This document shows, one piece after another, positions 30,967 to 42,982 of a stretch of DNA of 64,000 nucleotides (within the stretch, counting starts at the first letter, position 1; each line of letters starts with the position of its first letter). The notes under the pieces are model-generated. The model worked only from the letters and a program-made list of their open reading frames with translations, searched no databases and was not told the origin of the DNA. Made by a program: the position numbers and the translations under genes. This stretch comes from Hygrophila difformis (lineage: Eukaryota; Streptophyta; Magnoliopsida; Lamiales; Acanthaceae): NCBI GenBank assembly GCA_030278955.1, contig JAOANR010000001.1:22485468-22549467 (forward strand), in the 5' to 3' direction.

Positions 30967-33324
30967 TCACTTCTTAAGTAGTTGGGTCAAAGGTCGTGCG
31001 ATTTTAGAAAAATCCTTCAAGAACCATCTATAGTACCCGCCTAAGCCAAGGAAACTCCTTATCTCGGTTTGGCTCTTTGGAGTTGCCCACTCAGTTACGG
31101 CAGAGACTTTTGCCGGATCCACTGAAACTCCATCAGCGGATACTATATGTCCAAGAAATGCTACCTCCTTCAACCAAAAATCGCATTTGGACAATTTTCC
31201 GTATAGCTGATTCTTTCGCAAGGTCCATAACACTTGGTGCAAGTGCTGGGCATGCTCCTCCTTGTTTTTCGAGTAGATCAGGATGTCATCAATGAACACC
31301 ACTACGCACTGATCTAACAACTCTCGAAATACATTGTTCATGAGGTTCATGAACATTGCCGGAGCATTTGTTAACCCAAAGGATAACACCGTGAACTCGT
31401 AGTGACCATATCGAGTTCGAAACGCCGTCTTCGGAATGTCTTTCTCGGCAATTCTCAACTGGTGATACCCAGATCGTAAGTCGATCTTCGAGAATACTGA
31501 AGCTCCCTTCAGTTGATCAAATAGATCCTCTATTCTCGGCAGAGGGTATTTATTCTTGATAGTCACTTAGTTTAACCCTCGATAGTCTATGCAAAGACGT
31601 AATCCTCCGTCTTTCTTCTTAACAAATAAAACCGGTGCTCCCCAGGGGGAAGTACTCGGCCTTATGTACCCTTTTCCTAACAGCTCCTCGAGTTGGTCCT
31701 TTAACTCCTCGATCACCGCTTTATACTGGGATAACCAATCCATCCCCAGTATGATGTCAAAGTCTCTTAAGTTAAATTCTACTAAGTTCGCGAAGAATTC
31801 TACGTTCTTTATCACTATAGGAATTCCGTTATATTGTTTAGAGCAAGATACTACTTCTCCAGAAGGCAATTGAATTCCTAAGCTAATTCTCTCGCACTTA
31901 GGGAGATCTAACTCAGGCACTATCCTTGATGCTATAATCGAGCAACTAGCTCCAGAATCAAATAGAATTCTAAGGGGCGTATTCAAAACATGAAATGTAC
32001 CTGACATCACTTCTCCTTGAACAGGCACGTCCGCTTGATTAACCACGTTAAGCCTCCCCATAGGGCGTCCCTGATTGCCCTGCTGATTCGCATTCGGCTG
32101 CTGATTTTGCTGTTGGTTTTGGTTCTGAGGGGGCGGAGGTCGTTGGTTCTGATTCTGGTTCTGCAGCCTCTTTTGAGGGGGTATGTACCCCTGGTTATTT
32201 CCGTTCCACCCGTTTTGATTTTGAGGCTGTTCTTGCCCCGTGACCAAATCGTCCCTTCTTGTTATGTTCTCGACCCTGGTTCGGCAATCCCGTCGAACGT
32301 GACCCATTCGACCACATCGGTAGCAGGCGCCCTGTTGAGGGCATCCCCTCGTCAGATGGGGTCGTCCACACCTTGGGCAGGGTGGTACGGGTTCTTCTTG
32401 GTTAAACCTTCTCCCATTGTTGGCTTGTTGAGGCCTATTCGACCCTCTTCGCTGTTCGTTCCTTCCAGTGTTGTTCTCGCTTCTCGAGTCCCGGTTTCTC
32501 TTGTCTTGGGGACCCCTGTTGGACTCCCCACTCACCCTTCTCTTTAGTTGTTGCACACGCGCTACCGCCACAGCGTGGTCATACACAGCTTGCAAGTCGG
32601 GGTAGTGTACCCCCGCGATCACCTCGCGAACAGACAGGTTCAGCCCCATCTCGAACTTTTGTGCCTTTTCTGCATCAGCGGGCACTAGCCTTGTTGCGAA
32701 CCTCACCAGCTCCTTAAAACGTGTGTAGTATTCTTGCACAGTTTGGCCTCCTTGCTTCAGCGACAGGAACTCTTCGTACATCGCTGATTTGGTACTCAGG
32801 GGATAGAATCGATCCCTGAGCATCTCCATCATTTTCGCCCATGAGTAGGGCTCGTCATCCTCCGTCAGTTTGGCTTGTGTCGCCTGCCACCAGTCGTCAG
32901 CTTCGCCTCCCAAGTAGTATGAGGCGACGTGCACTCTTTCTGCTTCCGAACACTTGACTGCTCCCAGCAGCTTGTCGAAAGTCCGGATCCACTCCTCCAG
33001 TTTAGCTGGATCCTCCTCACCAGCATAGTGGGGCGTCTGGTAAGGATTCACCATCGCTAAGTAGTTGGGGCGAGCTTGGGGCGGAGGTACCGCCGCAGCT
33101 TGGCCCTGGTTGACTTGCGCATTTCCTAGCGCGATCAAAACCTCCTCTATCGTCCGAAGACGATCGCCCACATTGTTCGGTGCGGGGGCGTCCTGCGCAC
33201 CTTGGGGTTGTTCCTCTACAGTTTGGGCCGGTTCCGTGACATTTGGAGGTATTTCGGTAGGTGTTTCAGTGGTGGTTTGAGGAGCGGGTTGAGTTCTTCC
33301 TCTTCCTCTTCCTCTGGATGCCAT
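30967..33324 (-). pseudogene. gypsy C gag-protease-RT
   Basis: I start at [10 protein letters not shown] (33324); an in-frame ATG 14 codons upstream is less likely. In order: gag domain ([29 protein letters not shown]), zinc knuckle [14 protein letters not shown], protease [10 protein letters not shown] and [14 protein letters not shown]. The frame then jumps within a few residues to [18 protein letters not shown], the start of RT; family members have roughly 100 or more residues between, so an in-frame deletion is likely. A single TAA (31567-31569) replaces the codon after [11 protein letters not shown] then continues with [11 protein letters not shown] and ends at LTQLLKK where block D begins. 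RNase H and integrase are missing. Confidence 0.85.
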
Positions 33325-33692
33325 TCTGGTACAAATAGGGTGGGTTAGGACTTGTGAATTTAACATATAGTCTAAGCAATTTCTATAAATGTATATGTGT
33401 TTTGTAATTTAGCACGTGGTGCTCGATCGAACTAAGAAGTGCCGTACGCTTCAGGGTTTTATTTTAACTTGTTTTATTTTATATCGATTTTTTTTTTTTT
33501 TGCTGCTGTACGGACAGGTCTGTCCGTTTTTTTTTTCGATTTATTATAAATAAATCGGGCATTTTATTATCTCAAAAGAAATTTTAGTACAAAGGTAGAA
33601 ATATTTTCCTAGCAAAATAGTATCTAAAAATAGAATCTCTAGCGTCTCAAGACGTCCTCCGGTGGGGTAGCAGGATCCTCCTCCGGGTCTTC

Positions 33693-33974
33693 CTACTCCG
33701 AAATTGGCGGCAGTAGATCGTCAAAGATAGTGTTCAAGTCTTGCCCATGGGCATCGATGTGTTCCTTCAGTATTAGGTTTTGTGTAATGAGGGTTTGGAC
33801 TTGGAGTTCGAGTTGGTTTATGCGGTGGTGATCCGCCTCTCTCAAGTTGCCCATGTGGTGCAAATTAGCCTCCAATTGAGCCATACGGTACTTCATTTGC
33901 TCTATGGTTTGATGGGAATCAAGATGAACGCTCATCATCCTGATCATCAACTGCATCATATCTTGACTAGCCAT
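33693..33974 (-). CDS. gypsy C leader ORF (93 aa, coiled coil)
   Basis: This intact frame lies between the primer site and gag. It starts MASQDMMQLMIRMM and shows a heptad-like pattern of Leu/Ile/Met with Gln/Glu/His through residues 20-75 (QMKYRMAQLEANL, RINQLELQVQTLI), suggesting a coiled coil. It ends with an acidic tail (NTIFDDLLPPISE). I do not recognise the protein. Its survival in a broken element suggests recent constraint or chance; a role in the element's life cycle is inference. Confidence 0.55.
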   Translation of the reverse strand: MASQDMMQLMIRMMSVHLDSHQTIEQMKYRMAQLEANLHHMGNLREADHHRINQLELQVQTLITQNLILKEHIDAHGQDLNTIFDDLLPPISE

Positions 33975-34000
33975 CTAGCGCAAGCAACAGATCTAAGTTA

Positions 34001-34141
34001 ATATTCGCCAAGATTCTAAGTTCAATTTTGCCAAGATTCTAAGTTCAATTCGCCAAGATTCTAAGTTCAAATTCGCTAAGATTCTAAGTTCAAATTCGCC
34101 AAGATTCTAGGTTCAAATTCGCCAAGATTCTAAGTTCATAG
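34001..34141. repeat. 22-24 bp tandem repeats in the gypsy C leader
   Basis: Six copies of AATTCGCCAAGATTCTAAGT or close variants in a row, between the leader ORF and the primer site. Confidence 0.9.
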
Positions 34142-34352
34142 AAGAGATGCAATATGCAAATGCAAATGATGGTCCCCCCCAAAAATAATTTAATGCACTA
34201 TATATATTTTTTTCCATGTGTTTTAAAATAAAAATTTTCCATGGAAATAATACTTTAAAATTTAAAATAATAGTCAAAATATTAATAGTACTTTAAAAAT
34301 AATAGTGGTTTAAAAATAATAGTTTAAAAATAGCCCGGCTCTGATACCAACT

Positions 34353-36854
34353 TGTAACACCCCGGTTTTTGGTCACCCAGGTCGGGATGTCACCGCCACA
34401 CCTCCCTAGTAAGACACGGTTTCTCCGGCTTACTAAAGAGATGCAAGGCTAGGTATTTCAGGATTTAAAAGCTTTGAAAACATTTGCAAACAACCCATAC
34501 AATATAATATCGAAAATAATAATATCATAGCGCAGCGGAAAAAGTATTTAAGTATAATATTGCAGCGGAAATATAAATACGACCAACATGGTCAAAACAC
34601 GGGTTAAACAGGCCCGTTTATTTTAATGTCTAATGCAAGAATTTAAATAATAAAGTTTGCCAAAAATATGGTTCCCCCAAAATGAACGTGCTCATGATCA
34701 TTCCACATACTCTGTAAGGAAAAAGGAAAATAAATGGTTTGGTCAGCACAACGTGTTGAGTAAGTTAACACATGCATGATCGTAGGGTTTGAAAGCCATT
34801 AATCTAATATTTACATAAAAGCATGATAATATTTATAAATAATTTAAATGAAGACATAAGTAATTTAAACAAAGCATTTAATAATTTAAAGAACAACAAT
34901 TAAAATGATTTAACTATCCCCATTACTCCAAGAACAATATAGCAAGTATTTCACGATTGTATCGCAATCTCGTCAATTTAGCCGTAAACCGGCGGCCGTA
35001 GCCGTATCTGCCATACCCAGTACCACTCCGGAGCCTCGAGAAACCCATAAGGATATTCACGAAGTGTAGGCCATATATCTCATGCCGTTTTGGCAACATA
35101 TCTCAAATATTTCGCGCGGGGTCACCATCGTCCATATAGGCACGAAGTGAATCATTAGGAGGGCACCCTGCAGAGCACTCACCCCCTAATTTTAACGATC
35201 AAGTTCGTAAAGGGGATTTTCCTAAATTTCCAGATTTCACATATTTATTTTCAAGAGTCTTCTACTCGTTTAAACCTTAAAGGCTAGTTTCATTGTTTCA
35301 ACAATATTTCAAGATTTGACTCGGTCAACCACAGTTTACTCAAAATTTCAGTAAAAATCGAGTTTAATTCCAAAAATTCTGAAATTTCACCACTACTCAG
35401 AAACATCGAGATGAACAACTTTCGTGTTTTAACTTTTTCAATCCGAGTTACCGAAATAGGTCAAAATCATCAATTTTCGTCATAACCTAAATCTGTCCGA
35501 GATTCGTATACAGCAGTTCAAGATTATCAAGATCTAACATAGCAAACCAACTCCAAATTTAACGAAATTTTACAGAGATCATCTTAAGACATTTATCTAC
35601 AACTTTCATGTTCGGCCAAAGATCTAAATCGGTCTGCAACCTATGTCAAAAACGTGATCAAGATTGGACCTAAGTTCTGTCAAGAATTTCAAGATCTAGT
35701 TTCAAGCAGTTTGGTTTCGGTTGGTTTTGACATATCAAATCATCTCTAAAAATTCTGAAAAGTTTACAGTAGATAGATCTAAGCCTTAGGAACGTTTTTC
35801 GTGTTTTAAGTTTTTCCGTTTGAAGTGGTTTTAAGGTTTGGAAAAATTAGGCAAAGCTGTTGCGCCGGTAGGAAACATTCAATGACAGATTTACGCAAGA
35901 TTCGATTCAATCTTTTAGGTTTCGTGTTTTAATTACTCCCAAAACCATGTAAGTATTAACTTACTGATTTCTAGATATCCGGGATCGTCTATTTCGAAGG
36001 CGTGGCTTCCAGTCCTCCGTCTATCCTCTCCGTTCGTCGGGTTCTACGTTCTAGATTCGATTCGGGGCGTAGAAAGAAAAATAAGAAGATTAGGATTCGT
36101 TTTTGAATCAAACGTAAGAAACGAATGGATCGGAACTTACCACGACGTCTAGGAGACTCTGATTTTCGTCCAAATCAGTCTCGGCTTGGTCTCGTGCCTC
36201 CGATGACTCCGGAATTAGGGTTTTCGGACGTATAGAGAGTTGTAAGTTTTGTAAAAGTGTTCGGGCTTCCAAGGGGGTTTATTTATAGATAGCTAAGACC
36301 TAGGGCGTCCAAGATCTGACCCTAAGGGTCTTGAGCCGAAAGATGTTCAACCGAAGTCGAAAAATCCGCGTTCGGGCGAGAGATTCACGCAACGGGCGAA
36401 TCTGTCCGACGGCGCGGCCGTGGCGCGCCCATCCCTCTTTGACCGCGCGGCCACCGCGCCGAACTCGCCTGGACTTCGGTCCGGGCGGGTCGTGCGATCC
36501 GTCGTGCCTTTCCTCCTCCTTTTCGGACTTCTATTCCTCTATGCTCCCGTTTTATGATTTTCGGGGTATCTTCGGGTTTACGAAAGTAGGAACCCCGTAT
36601 AATTTATGTTTGGACTCGAATTCTCGAGTTCATTGGTGTCGGGTTTCGGTGTACAATTTACTTATCCTTAATCAATTCTTTTTATTTAATTAAATTCCTT
36701 TAATTCATTTTTAAGTAAAATCTCATTTCTCATTTCCTTATCTTTATTTATTTATTTATTTGCTGGATTTATTTATTTATGGTATTTATTGTATTTATTG
36801 TTTATTTATTTAATTATTGTTTTATTTTATGTTGGAAAATTCTCGGGTATTACA
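34353..36854 (-). repeat. 5' LTR of gypsy C (2,502 bp)
   Basis: Plus-strand ends are TGTAACACCC and GGGTATTACA, an imperfect inverted pair with TG/CA termini. Minus-strand TATA box TATAAATAAAC is near 36280-36290. The 36680-36830 end is low-complexity TTTATTTA. The ORF at 36331-36693 has no support. Confidence 0.8.
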
Positions 36855-39800
36855 AAAGGACCTCTTGTTTGTGATTACTGCAGATTTCGAGGTCACAAGA
36901 CAGACCACTGTCGGAAGATCATCAAGGATCTCCTAGAAGGAAGACCCGTTACCTGGCCTAATGAAGAACTAAAGAAGAGGATCTCCATAAGGCGTGAGTG
37001 GGTTGCTAAATATTCTGCCAGGTGTAATGTTGCCTTCCTATCCTCTAGACAAAAGGATAAGAGTGCAACTTGGTACTTCGATAGTGGTTGCTCGAGGCAT
37101 ATGACAGGAGACAAAGATGTCCTTAAACCATTCAAAGACATTGATGGTGGATCGGTGGTCTTTGGAAATGGTAAGAAAGGTCGTCTCTCTGGACAAGGAA
37201 CTCTCCACGGAAATGGCCTGCCCAAGCTCAACAATGTCTCCTATGTGGAAGGACTGCATGCTAATCTCATAAGCATAAGTCAACTATGCGATGAGGACTT
37301 GACTGTATCCTTTAACAAGAAATATTGTGAAGTTCTTGATCCTAACAATGTGTGCGTCATGAGGGGTCTGAGATCTCGAAATGACTGCTATTTACTTGTT
37401 CAAACCTGTAATTTTGTGAAGGATGCAGGAGGTTCCCGGAATCTACTTTGGCATGAGAAATTAGGTCATCTGAACTTCAGAGATCTAATCAAGCTAAGCA
37501 GAACAGGAGCCGTTCGTGGACTTCCGGATCTAAAGAAACACGTCTCGGATTTCTGTGAAGACTGTGCCAAGAACAAACAAACTCGTGTGTCCCATCCCGT
37601 GACTGAACCCAATGTGACAACACACTGTCTGGAACTCTGACACATGGACCTCATTGGACCAACTGAAATTCCTAGTCTGGGAGGTAAACGGTATATATTC
37701 GTTTGTGTAGATGACTTTTCCAGATATACGTTGGTTGATTTTCTCAGGGAAAAGAGCGAAGCCTTCAAAGACTTTATGAAACTATACAACCAAATTATGA
37801 ACGAGAAAGACTGCAAAGTGAAGAGAATTCGCAGTGATCATGGGAAGGAATTCGAAAATCAGGCGTTTGATGATTACTGTTCCAGCCTTGGAATCAAACA
37901 CGAGTTTTCAGCACCAAAAACTCCCCAGCAGAACGGAGTGGTAGAGAGGAAAAATCGCACCTTGCAAGAAATGGCACGAGTCATGATAAACTCCAAGAAG
38001 GTTCCGGAGTTTCTCTGGGCAGAAGCAATCAACACAGCGTGTTATATGATAAATCGAGTGTACATCAGGCCCAAAACACTTATGACTCCATATGAATTAT
38101 AGAAGGGTAAAAAGACTTCAATATCATATTTTCACATCTTTGGTTGCAAGTGTTTTGTGCTTAATGACAGGGAACACACCGGGAATTTCAAGGAGAAAAG
38201 TGACGAAGGCATCTTCGTTGGGTATTCAACCTCGAGCAAGGCCTTTCGAGTATACAACTCTAGAACCAGGAAGGTAATTGAATCCACAAATGTCATTGTG
38301 GAAGATGCACCTAACAGAGGTACTCCAGTCGAGTCTCAGGAGGAGGATGCAGAGAAAGAAACCCAAAGCTCTGGTCAATCACGATCCTTATCAGGGGACA
38401 AACTGGAAACTACTACTGAAAGTGAGGAGCCCCAACCCAGTGTTCAAACACCCGTTGGAACACCGTCACAGTCAGAAGCGGCTGTCCCCCAAGTCAGAAT
38501 CCATCGCAATCACAATCCAGAGGATGTGATTGGGGATGTACTTGAAGATCGGAGAACTCGAGTTAAGAAGAAGATCGACTATAGAGAGTTTGCAGGATTG
38601 CATTGCTTCACCTCCAGGATTGAACCTACCAGAGTTGAAGAAGCTCTACAAGATGAAAACTGGATTAATGCCATGCAGGAAGAGCTTGCTCAGTTCAAGA
38701 GGAATGAAGTATGGACCTTGGTCGAGCGTCCAGATCACACCAACGTCATTGGCACAAAATGGGTTTTCAAGAACAAGAGTGACGAGAATGGGAATGTGAT
38801 TCGAAACAAAGCCAGGCTCGTAGCTCAAGGATACACCCAAGTGGAGGGAGTAGACTACAGTGAGACCTTTGCACCCGTGCCAAGACTCGAAGCTGTGAGA
38901 CTACTCCTTGCCATTGCATGCTCGATGGGTTTCAAACTCTACCAGATGGACGTCAAGAGCACCTTCCTAAATGGTTGGTTGAAGGAAGAGGTGTATGTGG
39001 AACAACCTAAGGGTTTCGAAGATGCAGACTTCCCTGACCATGTTTTTCGATTGAACAAAGCTCTCTACGGGCTTAAACAAGCACCAAGGGCATGGTACGA
39101 GAGGCTTTCAAAATACCTGTTGGAAAATGGATATAGAAGAGGGAGTACAGACAAGACCATGTTCATCAAGGAAGACTCCAAAAGAATCATCGTGGCTCAA
39201 GTCTATGTGGATGATATCGTGTTCGGATCAACCTCCCATGTGCTCAAGGACAAGTTCATCGAGACTATGGGTAAGGAATTTGAGATGAGTATGGTAGGGG
39301 AATTAACATTCTTTCTTGGCATGCAGGTTACTCAAAAAAAGGAAGGAACGTTTTTAAATCAATCGAAATATGCCAAAAGTATTGTGAAGAAATTCGGGCT
39401 GGAGTCCAGCAAACCAGTTCGAACACCGATTGGAACATCGAACAAACTTCACAAGGACTCAGCGGGGAAAAGTGTTGATCAAAAGATGTATAGAGGGATC
39501 ATTGGAAGTCTTCTCTATCTCTCAGCAAGCAGACCCGACATCAGTTACACTGTAGGGGTATGTGCCAGATATCAAGCAGATCCAAAGGAGTCTCACCTTA
39601 AAGCTGCTAAAAGGGTGATCCGATACATTGCTGGAACACCTGATTTGGGCATATGGTACTCCAAAGAATCCAACCTACAGTTGATTGGATACACTGATGC
39701 GGATTGGGCTGGTAATGTCGACGACAGAAAAAGCACCACAGGAGGGTGTTTTTACGTTGGAACCAACTTGGTAAGTTGGTACAGCAAGAAACAGAACTTT

Positions 39801-40149
39801 ATATCCCTTTCCACGGCAGAAGCAGAGTATATTGCAGCAGGGAGCTGTTGTGGCGCAGCTCTTATGGATGAGACAGATGATTAGCGACTATGGCATTGAT
39901 CAAGACAAGCTAGTGGTTCTCTGTGACAACATGAGTGCGATAAGTATTTCAAGAAATCCAGTGCAACACAGTCGAACCAAGCACATTGATGTTAGGCACC
40001 ATTTCATCCGAGAACTTGTGGAAGATGAAGTAGTGTCCCTGGAGTATGTTGGAACACAAGAACAAAACGCGGACATCTTCACCAAAGCCCTTGATGGAGA
40101 ACGGTTTGAAAAGCTGAGGCGGGAACTTGGTCTATGCACCATAGTCTAA
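36855..40149 (+). pseudogene. copia B gag end and pol polyprotein
   Basis: The frame opens in the zinc knuckle CDYCRFRGHKTDHC. Then protease FDSGCSRHMTG, integrase HHCC (WHEKLGHLNF...CEDCAKNKQ) and catalytic core (MDLIGPTE, RSDHGKEF, QNGVVERK), RT ([11 protein letters not shown]) and RNase H ([20 protein letters not shown]), ending LRRELGLCTIV. Lesions: TGA at 37638-37640, TAG at 38100-38102, and a one-base insertion near 39855, where CCGAAL should read CCAQLL. All else stays in frame, so the copy is moderately recent. Confidence 0.9.
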
Positions 40150-40543
40150 GTTTCAAAGGATCTCCGGGGATCTCCTTCGTCAATATCAAATGGCTAAGTT
40201 TTTCTTAAACTTATTTAAATATTATCATAGTCTTATTTTATGGGATCCCAAATCTTGTATTTAATTAATTGTTCTATTACAGGGAATAAAATCTTCTTCC
40301 GTAGGCAGCCGATTGACTATGCTATCCAAAAGGAAGTTATTATTTTATTTGGTAACCGGCTACCTAGGTGAAGTGTAATGATGATCTCGCGCGTCTCTCA
40401 CAAAAGGGAACTTCCTTTTCAGGCAGTCTGCACACGTTCTTTTGGGAAGTTTCCCTCGCATTCTATGTTCTCTTCTTCCTCTCACTCTTGCTAGTTTTTC
40501 AGAATACACCTCTCCCGCATTGCTTTCTCTCTTTGCAGGAATC

Positions 40544-42677
40544 ATGGTAATGACTCGCAAAAGGAGTTCCAACACTGAGGGCTCACCGCTCCCAGCACGT
40601 GGAAGCCCTCGCACCAGAGGTGGCACTCGCGGCGGCAATCAAGGAGGTGGACGGACTCGCGGAGGAGCTGGACGTGGTCGTGGTCGTAATCAAGCGGAAT
40701 CCTCACCCTTAAATGAAGCTCCGGTCACCATCGCACCTCCAGTGGCTCCTATCTCTGACCTGCCTGACATTCGAATGGAGATGCTGCATTCGATTGAGAA
40801 AACTGCTACGAGCGATGCCCTAACCTCGGTGCAAATGGAAAAGCCACAATCGACGGTTGTAACTGCTCCGTCTCAAGGGGAAACTGTTCCCAGCACGTCG
40901 CCATCCTCTCAACCCCTTGAGCCAACCGTTCAAGTGCCCTTATCTACCCTGGCGGATGCGGCAATTCTATCTCAGGGCCCTCCAAAAGGTAAAGGCAAAA
41001 TGGCTTTTCGAAAATCCTTGGTTTCTGACAATGTTGATGCAGGGAGTTCAAATCCCATATCTGAGCACCAAGATGGAACTCAGTCCAACCCTCAATCCAC
41101 CACCCCTGTTTCTGGCTCTGGCGCTCATACGCCCTCTAGGGTTTCCGGAGAGACTGCTTTTTGTGCCAGGTCATGTTCCGAAGGTTGCGATCAAAAACGC
41201 TGGTGGTGGGAGTTCTGGGAGTTCAGACGAAGCCTCTGAACAATCATCAGAGTCCACCGAGTTGTCTGATGAGTCGAACAAGAATGTGGAGATTAATCCA
41301 GATGAAGAAGGTTCCAGTGAAGACTCGGAAGAAGAGGATGATCCAGTGGACAATCGTGCCTCCATCTCTGCTGAAGAGTTTCTCAGGCGTGAAGGTCTTA
41401 CAGAGGATGAACTGAGAAGTGATGACGATGATCAAGAGGCAACTGGCAATCCTGAGGCTGGATTTGAGGGGGAGAAATCACCCACTTCTGATGATGTTTC
41501 CCTCCGGACACTTGCACCGAAGAAGACCACTGCCAACAAACCTAAGAGGAAAGCAGATCAAGCTCCCTCAAGCTCTCAACCCCCGAGGAAGAAGAAGGCC
41601 CCCACTGATGATGCTGAGGAGGATGAGGCTCAGGATGGCATTCCTGAGGTCGTGGGTACCAATCTGGCCTATAGTTCCAAGTTCTACTCATTGAGCTATC
41701 TGACATTCTTTGAGAATGTGCTGCGGGAAAGGAAACTCAAACCAGAGGTTGCTTTTCGAGGCCCAAAATGTGATGAGATTGGTTGGACTAGCTACCTTGA
41801 GAAAAGACATCTTCTTCGATGGGTAACAGATCTACAAGAAAGTAAGCAATTCATTGTGAAGCTTTTCTATGCTAATCTCAGAAAGTCTGTGATTGTACCA
41901 GGTAGCAGCTGGTTTGGGCGTGTGTTTGTCAAGAAGCAGCTTGTCCCTCTCAAAGATAGAGACATATGTGAATTCCTTGGTGTTCCACAGTGTGACTTTG
42001 ACACTGTATTCAGACCAGGCACCAAGTTCAACAATGTCCAGATTGCCAAAACGCTGACTAAAGATAAAGATAAGAGCATCAAAGGCCGAGGGTTGAGGTC
42101 AGGACGTCTCACTCAGAAATTCTTTCTGCTCTACAAGTTCATATCTTCGAATATGATGCCTACTGCAAACCATTCGGTTGTCTCGAAAGAAATGTGTCAA
42201 TTGATGTTTGCCATTGATGAGAACAAGAAAGAGATCAATTATGGAAAGCTAGTGCTAAATCAAATGGTTGAGATTGCTGAGAACCTGAAGGAAGATAACT
42301 CTACTCTCATTCCCTTTCCAGCCCTGATCTATGGGTATTTGGAGTCTGTGGGCATTGGAGGACACCCCAAGGAACTGCTGGACACCACCAAAGTGTTCAA
42401 ATTCACAACCAAGCTGCAAGACAAAGTCCGGGACATACTAGGCCCAAATGGCCCTCCCATTCCTCAGTCAGCCCTTGATCAACTCAGAGACATGCTTGCA
42501 GAACGCCAGGATGCAATTAGGAGGAAGAGAGAGGAGCTGGATGAAGAGGAAAGAGCCCTAGCTGAGATGGCAAGACTTCTCCCTGAAGTCTGGGACACTG
42601 ACCCGGAGGACGAAGTGACTGAAGCTACCACAGATTTCTATGCCTCCACGGATGAGGATGACTCCTCTCAGGAGTGA
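40544..42677 (+). pseudogene. copia B env-like / post-pol ORF
   Basis: Starts MVMTRKRSSNTEG at 40544, five bases after a good splice acceptor (TCTCTCTTTGCAG). The N-terminus is Arg/Gly-rich (GGRTRGGAGRGRGRN), followed by Pro/Ser/Gln-rich and strongly acidic stretches, then a basic region (TANKPKRKADQ). A folded C-terminal part has WFGRVFVKKQLVPLKDRD and LIPFPALIYGYLESVGIGG, wording typical of the plant transposon-associated domain in SIRE-like ORFs, and a final coiled coil (ERQDAIRRKREELDEEERAL). A frameshift in a run of T near 41160 breaks it. No obvious transmembrane helix, so envelope function is doubtful. Confidence 0.75.
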
Positions 42678-42968
42678 TTGGGGTCCTTTTGACACATTGT
42701 GATCCAGAGGGGGAGAAGATGCGCTTGATCAAAGATGCCTGTCTCTGGTAAGTTTTATGTTTTATGTTCAGTCTTTCTGTTGGAACTTGTTTATTGAACT
42801 CTGGAACGATTGTTTTGGTTTATTATTGGACTCTCTGTTGGTTTCTGCTGGTTTTATTGTATATGCTCATCTATTTTAGTTTATCTATTTGTACGGAGCA
42901 TTAGATAGGATGATTGGGAATTTTGTTATGTAATGGTGGTTGGGTTTCTTACTGGCTCACATTATGTC

Positions 42969-42981
42969 AAAAATGGGGAGA
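42969..42981 (+). other. polypurine tract of copia B
   Basis: AAAAATGGGGAGA directly precedes the LTR start TGTTAGTGCC. Confidence 0.75.
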
Positions 42982-42982
42982 T

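Larger units (their letters stand above)
30967..36854 (-). mobile_element. Ty3/gypsy chromovirus-like element C, 3' half missing
   Basis: On the minus strand: 2.5-kb LTR (34353-36854), primer site TGGTATCAGAGC (34349-34338), a leader ORF, gag, protease and RT. The element then stops at the junction with block D. RNase H, integrase, chromodomain and the second LTR are absent. Gag and RT wording ([40 protein letters not shown]) is of the Del/Tekay type. The 5 bases beyond the LTR (AAAGG, 36855-36859) lie within the zinc knuckle frame of copia B, so C inserted into the gag of B. Confidence 0.85.

Noticed and set aside
36331..36693. 120-residue ORF inside the gypsy C LTR
   Set aside because: Lies in the LTR in antisense to the element, with no conserved motif.
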